DNA of 64,000 bases from assembly GCA_029780115.1 (NCBI GenBank), contig JAKOZG010000033.1, positions 143,809 through 207,808 of the forward strand, written 5' to 3'. Positions 43,611 through 51,829 of the stretch are shown piece by piece. Source of the DNA: Thermotogota bacterium. Its GTDB lineage: Bacteria > Thermotogota > Thermotogae > Petrotogales > Petrotogaceae. How positions within the stretch are numbered: position 1 is the stretch's first letter; every line of letters begins with the position of its first letter. A program made the translations under genes and the position numbers. The notes below the pieces were generated by a model. It worked only from the letters and a program-made list of their open reading frames with translations, was not told where the DNA came from and did no database searches.

Positions 43611-44015
43611 TTAAGAATTAGCAACATTTGAAAACAAATCAAGCTTTTCTTTTAGTCTGTAAGATTCGCCTTTTATTGAAATCACATGAGAATGATGCAA
43701 AAGTCTATCTAAAATAGCTTGAGCTAACATTGGAGTACCAAATATCTCTTGCCAATCAGAAAACGGTGTATTTGTTGTTATTATTGTACTATGTTTTTCG
43801 TACCTCTCTGAAATCAATTGAAAAAACAAATTAGAACTGTCATTATCTATTGGCAAATAACCTATCTCATCTATTACAAGTACTTTGTATTTTGCAAAAT
43901 GTTTCAATCTTATCTCAAGTCTATTTTCCAACAATGCTTTTTTTAGTTGTGACATTAAGTCGTAGAAATTGATAAAATAAGTTGAATATCTGTGTTTTGC
44001 CGCTTCTATTAGCAA
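43611..44015 (-). pseudogene. IstB-like (IS21-family) transposition ATPase, 5'-truncated
   Basis: About 134 residues of the C-terminal part of an IS21 IstB helper: FINFYDLMSQLKKALL, Walker B KVLVIDEIGYLPID, IITTNTPFSDW and AILDRLLHHSHVI. The N-terminal third with Walker A is missing, no IstA transposase is adjacent, and the frame opens abruptly at about 44015 without a convincing ribosome site. Remnant of an insertion sequence. Confidence 0.85.
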
Positions 44016-44372
44016 ATAAAATAGGCGAGAATTATGAGGGAGATAGAAAGGATCTAATGAAAAGGCTTGAAGGAAAGAAAAACTTCGTGAACCAGCAAGC
44101 TCACGAAGTAGTAAAAAATCATATATAATCTGTCAGTATTATTATATCACAAAAGGGGGATAAGAGGTTTAGAAGTTTGTATTGAATATAGAATTAGGAT
44201 TTTGAGCAAAACAATGTCAAAAAGATAGAGAAGGCAACAATTAATTTTCTTGAAGCTTTGAAGAATCATAAAAAGGATCATAAATTAATATAAATATTTC
44301 ACATCGTATAACCTAGCATAACCGTTGTTATTCTAAAGACGTTGTCTTGAAAATTTATCGGAGGAGAGAAAG
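44016..44372. other. non-coding region with a hairpin, upstream of the ApeA-like gene
   Basis: No gene seen. CTTCGTGA (44083-44090) and TCACGAAG (44101-44108) form a perfect 8-bp hairpin, possibly an old IS terminus beside the IstB remnant. The last 30 bp hold the ribosome site of the next gene. Confidence 0.45.
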
Positions 44373-45767
44373 ATGATTGAGGAGATTGAATATGAGGGTA
44401 TATGGTGGCTACCTGACAAACCTGAAAAACCAGTTTCGGGAACGCTTAAGTTTACTCCTGATGAAGGAGCAATTTTGGATTTAAATGGAAATTTTCATGA
44501 GCTTCATCCTTGTAAAGATAAAGAAGCTAAGAATGATGGCAAGAACTTAGAAATATATGAAATGGATATAGAAAATTTATTAGAACATGAGATTATGTTA
44601 GGTCGTTCAGAAAATAGTAAAAATATTACACTTTATAACTGTTGGGAATATGAACTAAATCCAGTATCTTCTAAAGCGTTGTATCGTATTGATTCTGTTT
44701 TCATAGGAGCCCATTTTCAAAAGCCGGGAGATATAAAGGATATAAAATTCAAATTTGTGTGCATTTATTATGCATATTTAGATGAATGGAGAGAGCAGTG
44801 TAATTTTGATATAAAAAATATAGAAGAAGAAAAAGCAAAGGTAGAATTTGAAGATAAGACTCTGTCACTTTCTTTCTTTCAAAAAGAAGTAGAGAAAACA
44901 CAACAAACTTGGATTCGAATAAATCCGGAAAATTCAGAGGAAATATCCTTCGAAGATTATAGAAAAATTATATATTACATCCGAAATTTTCTTGCTTTAG
45001 GATTTAATCGATCAGTTTACCCGTTAGCTACTGAAGTATTAACAAGATCTAAAAATGTTGAATCTTCTGACCTAGTAGTTAATGAATTTTTTACTTCGAT
45101 AAGTATACCTACGAACTTTATTCCATTATATTTAAACCCTGGACCTTTTATTTCATTGGAAAATAAACTTACATTTAAAAGATTTACTGACTTTCTTAAA
45201 AATTACTTTAAATATGCAGATATCCTGGAATCCATTTATTATTTATACTTAGGGGAACTATATAACCCGCATATGTATCTTGAGAATCAATTTTTAAGTT
45301 TAATACAAAGCTTGGAATCATTTCATCGGCTTACCTTCAAGGGAAAATATGTATCAGATAACGATTATGATGTTGTTAAAGAAGCACTAATAAAAGCAAT
45401 TCCTGAAAGTGTTGATAGTGACTTAAAAGCTAGATTAAAGGAATATTTTAAGTATGGTAATGAGTTTTCTTTAAGGAAAAGATTGAAAGAACTTTTTAAT
45501 GAATATCCAGAATTTTCAGTTATATTTACAAAAAATAAAAATGAAAATAAGAAAGACTTCATTGAAAAAGTGGTCAATACCAGAAATTATTTGACCCACT
45601 ATGATGAAGAGCTAAAAGAATATGCTGTCTTTGGAGAGGACCTCTATCTTCTCACTCAGAAACTGAGAATATGTGCTGGAGTATGTTTATTAAAGAAAGT
45701 AGGTTTCGATTCAGAAGAAATTATAAACTATTTTAATGAATTTATAGATTATAACGAATTATTGTAA
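44373..45767 (+). CDS. ApeA-like HEPN-domain anti-phage protein
   Basis: A 464-residue protein matching the two-part ApeA architecture. The N-terminal domain has the hallmark YEGIWWLPDKPEKPVSGTL and a beta-rich body. The C-terminal HEPN domain has NTRNYLTHYDEE, where R404-x4-H409 is the RNase motif. ApeA proteins are reported to abort phage infection through the HEPN nuclease, probably by RNA cleavage. GGAGGAG ribosome site. It is inside the island with a type III restriction-modification system, supporting a defence role. Confidence 0.8.
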   Translation: MIEEIEYEGIWWLPDKPEKPVSGTLKFTPDEGAILDLNGNFHELHPCKDKEAKNDGKNLEIYEMDIENLLEHEIMLGRSENSKNITLYNCWEYELNPVSSKALYRIDSVFIGAHFQKPGDIKDIKFKFVCIYYAYLDEWREQCNFDIKNIEEEKAKVEFEDKTLSLSFFQKEVEKTQQTWIRINPENSEEISFEDYRKIIYYIRNFLALGFNRSVYPLATEVLTRSKNVESSDLVVNEFFTSISIPTNFIPLYLNPGPFISLENKLTFKRFTDFLKNYFKYADILESIYYLYLGELYNPHMYLENQFLSLIQSLESFHRLTFKGKYVSDNDYDVVKEALIKAIPESVDSDLKARLKEYFKYGNEFSLRKRLKELFNEYPEFSVIFTKNKNENKKDFIEKVVNTRNYLTHYDEELKEYAVFGEDLYLLTQKLRICAGVCLLKKVGFDSEEIINYFNEFIDYNELL

Positions 45768-45796
45768 ATTACTATACTTTACAAGTACTTTCGCTA

Positions 45797-46090
45797 TTAA
45801 TCAAAAAAGGAAGAGATGACCATATAAATAAGTCCACCAGACATTGTGAGCTTAATTATCCAGTCAATTATTTTTGTTCTTAGTTCACTTTTGTCTTTTC
45901 TTTGAATTTCCAACGTATCTAAAAGTCTCGCTATAAGGTCATCTTTAAAACCGTTTCTAAAATGGCCTAATTCTTTTTTTATATTCTCTATATCCGTACT
46001 GTTCCTAGATACGTTAAATTCAATGTTTTGAAGCTTCTCTAATATTTCAATATCTATTTCGGTATTATATTTGTTCTCTTCCAAAGCCAT
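45797..46090 (-). CDS. small coiled-coil protein with C-terminal membrane anchor (XhlA-like)
   Basis: A 97-residue protein: a predicted coiled coil (about residues 10-70, heptad-like with alternating charges), then a basic stretch and one C-terminal helix (IIKLTMSGGLIYMVISSFF). This layout is like phage XhlA/haemolysin accessory proteins that sit beside holins. The family call is tentative. Same strand as the next three small genes. Confidence 0.55.
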   Translation of the reverse strand: MALEENKYNTEIDIEILEKLQNIEFNVSRNSTDIENIKKELGHFRNGFKDDLIARLLDTLEIQRKDKSELRTKIIDWIIKLTMSGGLIYMVISSFFD

Positions 46091-46247
46091 AACTTCTCCT
46101 TTTCTGATTAATAGCTGGTTTTAACCCTTTTTCTTAAAACGCTTAGAAACGTTATATATATTTTTAGGTGATAAATTATACTAAGAACTATCTTAAATAT
46201 CGTCTGAGAGCCCCTGATAAAGAGGTGTATTTTTACAATTTAGTTAA

Positions 46248-46275
46248 AATCCCTCCTCGAAAATCTGGAGGGATT
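46248..46275 (-). terminator. terminator after the small-gene cluster
   Basis: AATCCCTCC (46248-46256) and GGAGGGATT (46267-46275) with a 10-base loop, T-rich beyond on the minus strand. It lies 8 bp past the stop of the 46283 gene. Confidence 0.75.
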
Positions 46276-46282
46276 ATTTTTA

Positions 46283-46486
46283 TCATTCTTCCTTTTTAGG
46301 AAACATTATTTCTACAAGACCATCAATTAAAGCGGATAAAATAAAATCTATAAAAGGTATTTTTATATTCAATTTATCTAAAATAGCCATCATAGCGTTT
46401 TTTACTAATTCCTTCTTTTCTTGCCCATGTCCGGGACATTCGACTAATTTTATTAAAAAAGGAAGTATCCCAGTTACTGTTCCCAT
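46283..46486 (-). CDS. small hypothetical protein, possibly holin-like
   Basis: 67 residues: a hydrophobic N-terminus (MGTVTGILPFLIKLVE), then CPGHGQEKKELVKNAM and an amphipathic or hydrophobic helix IPFIDFILSALIDGLVEIMF. The EKKxxV...ID..I...ID pattern loosely recalls the C-terminal part of LL-H-type phage holins. GAGGTGA ribosome site is present. Function unproven. Confidence 0.5.
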   Translation of the reverse strand: MGTVTGILPFLIKLVECPGHGQEKKELVKNAMMAILDKLNIKIPFIDFILSALIDGLVEIMFPKKEE

Positions 46487-46506
46487 TCTCTCACCTCTTT
46501 TTTATA

Positions 46507-46532
46507 AAAGGCGGCGAAACAAAGCCGCCTTT
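46507..46532 (-). terminator. terminator after the DUF2922-like gene
   Basis: AAAGGCGGC (46507-46515) and GCCGCCTTT (46524-46532), a 9-bp perfect stem, 17 bp past the stop of the 46549 gene and followed on the minus strand by TTATAAAAAA. Confidence 0.8.
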
Positions 46533-46548
46533 GTTTTACTTATTACTA

Positions 46549-46767
46549 TTATTCTTCTACGAGATTCATTACTTCGTTTGTAGTGGTTGTTTCATATATT
46601 GCTTCATCTATTTGAACTGTTTCTGGGACTAACACTCCTATCATTGCTTGCATAGCGGTCTCAATTGTGGCTTGATCAAGATTTTCTTGTGGATCATCAA
46701 CTTTAATGTATATATGTTTTCCTTCAGTAGGATCCCAAAAGTACAGTTTCAATATAACTTCTGTCAT
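46549..46767 (-). CDS. DUF2922-family small protein
   Basis: 72 residues. LKLYFWDPTEGKHIYIKVDD, then a PQENLDQATIETAMQAMI segment, match the DUF2922 pattern (strand, strand, the dPkedLt..ev..aM motif). Such genes in Firmicutes usually sit next to DUF1659 genes, as here. Function unknown; a phage or envelope association has been suggested by context only. Confidence 0.65.
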   Translation of the reverse strand: MTEVILKLYFWDPTEGKHIYIKVDDPQENLDQATIETAMQAMIGVLVPETVQIDEAIYETTTTNEVMNLVEE

Positions 46768-46803
46768 GTTTTCCCTCCTTTATAGTTTTATTTACGAACA
46801 TGC

Positions 46804-47022
46804 TTAAATTATTTCGTAGACTGGGTCGTAGTAATAGAAAGAATTTGGGTTGTTGCTTAAACTTGCTAAAGCTTGGAGTCCTTGCTTAACTGCAGCTTCC
46901 GAAGCAGCGTCCAATTCGGGATCTTTATATAGGCTGTAAGTTCTGGTTAATCTTCTTTGTTTTCCATCCACGACACTAATCCATACTATCTTTGCTTTCC
47001 TTGCATCTAAATTCATCGCCAT
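46804..47022 (-). CDS. DUF1659-family small protein
   Basis: 72 residues: VWISVVDGKQRRLTRTYS, then DPELDAASEAAVKQGLQALA and a short tail, the DUF1659 layout (two strands then a helix). It leads the four-gene minus-strand set; GGAGGTG ribosome site. A 14-bp perfect palindrome lies 25 bp upstream of the start. Function unknown. Confidence 0.65.
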   Translation of the reverse strand: MAMNLDARKAKIVWISVVDGKQRRLTRTYSLYKDPELDAASEAAVKQGLQALASLSNNPNSFYYYDPVYEII

Positions 47023-47046
47023 AAATTTTCACCTCCGTATTTTTTT

Positions 47047-47060
47047 TGAAGACGTCTTCA
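47047..47060. promoter_or_regulatory. 14-bp perfect palindrome, candidate operator
   Basis: TGAAGACGTCTTCA between the likely promoter and the start of the DUF1659-like gene. A typical size for a dimeric repressor site. No regulator gene for it is seen in the island. Confidence 0.5.
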
Positions 47061-47436
47061 TTTCAATAATACTTTATTATAACTTTGAATACAAGTAGCT
47101 TTGAGCTATTCTTATATATATTTTTATGCGAATAAGCAAGTAAACACGAGATATTTAAAAATAATTGCATGGGAAGCGTTTAAATAAGAATAAACGAAGA
47201 AATTAGAAAGAATATAAAAATCAGATCTAAGATCTTAGAGAAAGAATTCTCACCCTTGGAGGAAGAGCTTGTCCCCCTCGGGCTCGTGAGTGCAAAAAAA
47301 TGCACTCACTCGTTTAACCCTCGGGGTCCATCGCATTGATTACAATCCCACCCTGTGGTATTAAGCGGCTTATATTGTTCCGCAGGCTTAGGGAGAGCAC
47401 TGCTTCACAAAAAAAGCTGCTTTAAAACAAAAAGGA
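47061..47436. other. intergenic region with a GC-richer structured segment
   Basis: No protein gene seen. From about 47255 to 47410 the base composition rises well above the surroundings and several inverted repeats occur, including GTGAGTGCA and TGCACTCAC around a short A loop (47286-47308) and CCCTCGGG-type repeats. It could be a structured RNA or the end of a mobile element. I cannot name it. Confidence 0.35.
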
Positions 47437-47468
47437 AGGCACTCCCTCAAAAATCTGAGGAAGTGCCT
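47437..47468 (-). terminator. terminator of the first duplicated propeller gene
   Basis: AGGCACT-C-CCTCA and TGAGG-A-AGTGCCT arms, one internal mismatch, followed on the minus strand by a T-rich tract. Related hairpins occur at 48896 and 50451. Confidence 0.85.
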
Positions 47469-47509
47469 CTAAAAATAAGTATATCTCTAACAAGGTTGTA
47501 TAAAACTAT

Positions 47510-48805
47510 TTACTCAGAATCAGCGTAATTACCAGTGTTTCTGTTATTTTTACCAAATTTTGGCCAAGGTGCATCTGCTAAACCTCCGCTTTCTCCTTGT
47601 ATTGCATAGAGATAACCATCGTATGATCCTACATATATAGTACCGTCATCGCCTATTGTCGGGCCTGAAAAAATAGCAGAGTCAGTTTCATACTTCCATT
47701 TGAGTGAACCATCCGGGTTTATCGCATAGAGATAACCATCAAATGATCCCACATATATAGTTCCATCGCTGCTTATTGCTGGACTTGAATAAATATAATC
47801 AGCCGTTCTAAATTTCCATTTGAGTGAACCATCCGGGTTTATCGCATAGAGATATCTATCATATGATCCCACATATATAGTACCGTCATCGCCTATTGCT
47901 GGACTTGAGTAAATCCAATCACCAGTTTTATACTTCCATTTGAGTGTACCATCTTCAGAATCTATAGCATAGAGATAACCATCTTCTGATCCGACATATA
48001 TAGTACCGTCATCGCCTATTGCTGGACTTGAGTAAATCCGATCACCAGGTTTATACTTCCATTTGAGTGTACCATCTTCAGAATCTATAGCATAGAGATA
48101 ACCATCTTCTGATCCTACATATATAGTACCGTCATCGCCTATTGCAGGGCTTGAATAAATAGCCTCGCGTGTTTGATATTTCCATTTTTCTGAACCATCT
48201 GGGTTTATAGCATAGAGAAAACCATCAAATGATCCCACATATATAGTACCGTCATCGCCTATTGCTGGACTTGAATGAATCAAAGAAGCTGTTTTAAATT
48301 TCCATTTTTCTGAACCATCTGGGTTTATAGCATAGAGAAAACCATCTTCTGATCCTACATATATAGTACCGTCATCGCCTATTGCTGGATTTGAGTAAAT
48401 CCAATCACCAGTTTTATACTTCCATTTGAGTCTGTCTAAAGTCCTTATTGAAATTATATCTGAATACTCAGACTCTCCACCTTGGTTATATGCTTTCACT
48501 CTGTAATAATACTTGGTATTTGGAGTTAAGTCTTTGTCGTTATATGTAGTTGTATCGGCGATTACTGTTACTATCTCATTCCAACCAGTCGAGTCAGTCT
48601 TTCTTTCTATCTTGAAACCATTTTCGTTATCTGAGTTATCGTTCCACGTTAGTTTTATTTCAAATAAAGATATAGCTTCAGCTTCTAAATTACTTGGGGC
48701 ATTTGGAGTAGTTGGAGTAGTTGGCGGTAATGTATTATCAGGAATACACGAAGCCAATATAACCAATATAAATACAATCATACCTAAATATAAAACTTTT
48801 TTCAT
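47510..48805 (-). CDS. PQQ-like beta-propeller lipoprotein with Fn3 domain
   Basis: A 431-residue lipoprotein (lipobox LASC, Cys at 20). After the signal peptide comes a fibronectin-III domain (PSNLEAEAISLFEIKLTWND ... TKYYYRVKAYNQGG), then about eight repeats of SSPAIGDDGTIYVGS with YLYAINPDG and LKWKYKT, closing with PWPKFGKNNRNTGNYADSE. It is a close paralogue of the next gene and shares its C-terminus with the 30618 protein. Probably a surface-exposed binding or adhesion protein. Confidence 0.88.
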   Translation of the reverse strand: MKKVLYLGMIVFILVILASCIPDNTLPPTTPTTPNAPSNLEAEAISLFEIKLTWNDNSDNENGFKIERKTDSTGWNEIVTVIADTTTYNDKDLTPNTKYYYRVKAYNQGGESEYSDIISIRTLDRLKWKYKTGDWIYSNPAIGDDGTIYVGSEDGFLYAINPDGSEKWKFKTASLIHSSPAIGDDGTIYVGSFDGFLYAINPDGSEKWKYQTREAIYSSPAIGDDGTIYVGSEDGYLYAIDSEDGTLKWKYKPGDRIYSSPAIGDDGTIYVGSEDGYLYAIDSEDGTLKWKYKTGDWIYSSPAIGDDGTIYVGSYDRYLYAINPDGSLKWKFRTADYIYSSPAISSDGTIYVGSFDGYLYAINPDGSLKWKYETDSAIFSGPTIGDDGTIYVGSYDGYLYAIQGESGGLADAPWPKFGKNNRNTGNYADSE

Positions 48806-48895
48806 CTTTGTTATCCCCCTTTAAAAACTATTATTAACTAAAGTTTCAAGTCATTTTTCATTTTATCATATTTTACATTTTTTAGTGTTTAAGGA

Positions 48896-48924
48896 AGGCA
48901 CTCCCTCAAAAATAGGAAGTGCCT
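48896..48924 (-). terminator. terminator of the second duplicated propeller gene
   Basis: AGGCACT and AGTGCCT arms, with CC/GG inside, almost identical in sequence to 47437-47468 and 50451-50478; T-rich on the minus-strand side. Confidence 0.8.
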
Positions 48925-48965
48925 CTAAAAATAAGTATATTTCTAACAAGGTTGTATAAAACTAT

Positions 48966-50360
48966 TTACTCAGAATCAGCGTAATTACCAGTGTTTCTGT
49001 TATTTTTACCAAATTTTGGCCAAGGTGCATCTGCTAAACCCTCGCTTTCTCCTTGTATCGCATAGAGATAACCATCGTATGATCCTACATATATAGTTCC
49101 ATCACTACATATGGCTGGACTTGAGTACCAAATACTACCAGTTTTATATTTCCATTTAAGAGAAACATCTTCAGAGTCTATAGCATAGAGATAACCATCT
49201 TCTGATCCTACATATATAGTACCGTCACTGCCTATTGCTGAACTTGAAGAAACCACATCACCTGTTTTGAATTTCCATTTTTCTGAGCCATTTTCAGGGT
49301 TTATCGCATAGAGATAACCAACGTGTGATCCAACATATATAGTACCGTCACTACCTATTGCAGGATTTGAAGCAGTAGTATCAATTCTAAGTGACCATTT
49401 TTCTGAACCGTCAGTGTTTAATGCATAGAGATAATTGTCATTTGACCTTACATATATAGTACCGTCACTACCTATCGCAGGACTTGAGTTAATCCAACCA
49501 CCAGTTTTATACTTCCATTTGAGTGTACCATCAGGGTTTATGGCATAAAGATAATTATCACCTGATCCTACATATATAGTTCCATCACTACCTATCGCAG
49601 GACTTGAAAAAATAGCCTCGCCTGTTTGATATTTCCATTTTTCTGAACCATCAGCAGGGTTTATAGCATAAAGATAATTACCGCCTGATCCAACATATAT
49701 AGTACCGTCACTGCCTATTGCAGGGCTTGAATCAATTATACTCCTTGCTCTAAATTTCCATTTTTCTGAACCATCAGGGTTTATGGCATAAAGATAATTA
49801 TCACCTGATCCTACATATATAGTTCCATCGCTACCTATTGCAGGGCTTGAATTAATAACACGCCTTGCTCTAAATTTCCATTTTTCTGAACCATCTGGGT
49901 TTATCGCATATAAAAACCAATCATTTGATCCTACATATATAGTTCCATCACTACCTATCGCAGGATTTGAACGAATATAACTATCAGTTTTAAATTTCCA
50001 TTTGAGTCTGTCTAAAGCCCTTATTGAAATTATTTCTGAATACTCAGACTCTCCACCTTGGTTATACGCTTTCACTCTGTAATAATACTTGGTATTTGGA
50101 GTTAAGTCTGTATCGTTATATGTAGTTGTGTTAGCTTCTACCGTTTTAATCTCATCCCACTCAGTTGAGTCAGTCTTTCTTTCTAACTTAAACCCTTCTT
50201 CGTTATCTGAGTTATCGTTCCACGTTAGTTTTATTTCAGATGAAGATATAACTTCGGCATTTAAATTAGTTGGTGCAGCAGGTGGTGAAATTGTAATAAC
50301 ACATGAAGAAAATATAACCAATATAAATACAATCATACCTAAATATAAAACTTTTTTCAT
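48966..50360 (-). CDS. PQQ-like beta-propeller lipoprotein with Fn3 domain, tandem paralogue
   Basis: A 464-residue lipoprotein with the same architecture as its neighbour: signal peptide and lipobox (SSC), Fn3 domain (PTNLNAEVISSSEIKLTWND), about nine propeller repeats and the same PWPKFGKNNRNTGNYADSE end. Non-coding sequence on both sides is also duplicated, including promoter region and terminator, so the pair arose by tandem duplication. One repeat carries IRSNPAIG and another SSSAIG, showing drift. Ligand unknown. Confidence 0.88.
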   Translation of the reverse strand: MKKVLYLGMIVFILVIFSSCVITISPPAAPTNLNAEVISSSEIKLTWNDNSDNEEGFKLERKTDSTEWDEIKTVEANTTTYNDTDLTPNTKYYYRVKAYNQGGESEYSEIISIRALDRLKWKFKTDSYIRSNPAIGSDGTIYVGSNDWFLYAINPDGSEKWKFRARRVINSSPAIGSDGTIYVGSGDNYLYAINPDGSEKWKFRARSIIDSSPAIGSDGTIYVGSGGNYLYAINPADGSEKWKYQTGEAIFSSPAIGSDGTIYVGSGDNYLYAINPDGTLKWKYKTGGWINSSPAIGSDGTIYVRSNDNYLYALNTDGSEKWSLRIDTTASNPAIGSDGTIYVGSHVGYLYAINPENGSEKWKFKTGDVVSSSSAIGSDGTIYVGSEDGYLYAIDSEDVSLKWKYKTGSIWYSSPAICSDGTIYVGSYDGYLYAIQGESEGLADAPWPKFGKNNRNTGNYADSE

Positions 50361-50450
50361 CTTTATTATCCCCCTTTAAAAACTATTATTAACTAAAGTT
50401 TCAATCCATTTTTCATTTTATCATATTTTACATTTTTTAGTGTTTAAGAA

Positions 50451-50478
50451 AGGCACTCCCTCAAAAATAGGAAGTGCC
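50451..50478 (-). terminator. orphan third copy of the propeller-gene terminator
   Basis: Same AGGCACT...AGTGCC hairpin as at 47437 and 48896, but located upstream of the 48966 gene with no propeller gene before it. Likely the leftover of a deleted third duplicate. Confidence 0.65.
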
Positions 50479-50683
50479 ATAAAAAAGAAAAGTTATACCA
50501 AGAAATTAAATTAATAAACATTTGTGGAATGTCGTTAATTTAAACTATACTTTTGATAAAGCAGATTTTGAGAAAAGAAACTATGTTAATTATATATTGA
50601 AATGAAATAAAACTTTAGAAATGGAGATTTTCAGAAAACGAACTTTGGTATATTAAAAAATAAAAAAGGAGATGGAATAAACT

Positions 50684-50820
50684 GTGACTAAAGAAAATTT
50701 TAAAAAGAAGTTTTTAGAAACTTAGAGATAGTTTGTCAAGATGATTTTAAAAAAAAGTATAGAAACTATTATTACAAAGTTAATAGACATAGTAATAGAA
50801 ATACTATTTTGAGAGAATGA
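50684..50820 (+). pseudogene. short frameshifted open frame
   Basis: AAAAAAGGAGATGG precedes a GTG at 50684. The frame stops after 13 codons (TAG at 50723), but a -1 shift opens 32 more codons rich in Lys, Tyr and Asn (VCQDDFKKKYRNYYYKVNRH) to a TGA at 50818. This is possibly a decayed small gene; it is too short to classify. A hairpin follows at 50836. Confidence 0.3.
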
Positions 50821-50835
50821 ATGTAAAGTAATAAT

Positions 50836-50887
50836 AAATCCCCTGAAGCCTTAACTAAGGATAAAAGTAAGACTTTGGGGGATTTTT
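50836..50887 (+). terminator. terminator-like hairpin
   Basis: AAATCCCC (50836-50843) and GGGGATTT (50878-50885) enclose an inner CCTTA/TAAGG hairpin and are followed by a T run. It closes the decayed open frame upstream. Confidence 0.55.
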
Positions 50888-51097
50888 AATAAAAAACTTC
50901 TACTTTTGAAAATGTCCGATTTCTTATACTGCTTCAATAATTCTACTTCCGATAATTGTTCTTATCAAACCTAAAATTATCAAAAAAGTTCTCGTTTGTT
51001 TTACTTTTTTTACTTGCTAAAAAGATTAATTTTTCACCGAATAATTTTCTGTTATAATAGAATTATATAAGATTTTCAACTAGTGGGGGATTAACAA

Positions 51098-51802
51098 ATG
51101 GAAGTTTTAGATTACTATATTGAAGATATTAAATATAGAATAGAAGCTTGTGAAGCTGTTGATAAAGAAAAGAACAATTTTAATAAAAAAGTCGCTGAAT
51201 TCAGGGCTTTTATATTCTCTGTAGGAAGTAGCATGGATATAATTAGGAACAACGTATTTGAAGATTATGAAAAAAACAATTCACAATCTGATAAAATTAA
51301 ACATTTTAGCGATATTTATAGTATTAAAAAAGGTAAAATTCAGAATGAATTTGACGAATATTTAAACAATAAATATACTGATCAGAAGCAAAAGCAACAA
51401 ATCAGGATTACATTAGAGAACCTGGGGGAAATTTTATCAAACAAAAAATACCAATTTCCAGCCACGAAAAATCCTTTGGGACTAATGCTTGAAGGTGAAG
51501 TGGGCATAAAAGAATTTGGTTTATGGGATATTTATAATTCTTTAAAACATTCATGTTACCCTCTCGAATCACATTTCGTCCTTTTTACCAAAGATATAAT
51601 AGGCGAAAAACATGAAATGTTGCTTTATATATTTGATGGAAATGAAAAATATTATCTCCCTATTTGGGGTGGATGGGTAGCTCCTGAAGGTGCTGAAGAT
51701 TATGCAAAAAGTATAGAAAACCCTTTTATTACACTAATAAAAGCCATAGGGAACGATATAATTGATAATCTAAAAACGCTTAATGAGATTTTGACTATTT
51801 AA
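51098..51802 (+). CDS. hypothetical protein linked to the type III restriction-modification genes
   Basis: A 234-residue, highly charged soluble protein with no signal peptide or membrane segment. A helical N-terminal half (IEACEAVDKEKNNFNKKVAE) is followed by a more mixed C-terminal part with KHEMLLYIFDGNEKYYLPIW. I do not recognise a family. It lies 27 bp before res on the same strand, and a promoter-like TTTTCACC...TATAAT region lies before it. It may be an accessory or regulatory factor of the restriction system; this is context only. Confidence 0.65.
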   Translation: MEVLDYYIEDIKYRIEACEAVDKEKNNFNKKVAEFRAFIFSVGSSMDIIRNNVFEDYEKNNSQSDKIKHFSDIYSIKKGKIQNEFDEYLNNKYTDQKQKQQIRITLENLGEILSNKKYQFPATKNPLGLMLEGEVGIKEFGLWDIYNSLKHSCYPLESHFVLFTKDIIGEKHEMLLYIFDGNEKYYLPIWGGWVAPEGAEDYAKSIENPFITLIKAIGNDIIDNLKTLNEILTI

Positions 51803-51829
51803 ATCTAAAGTCTAAGTAGAGGTGTTGAG

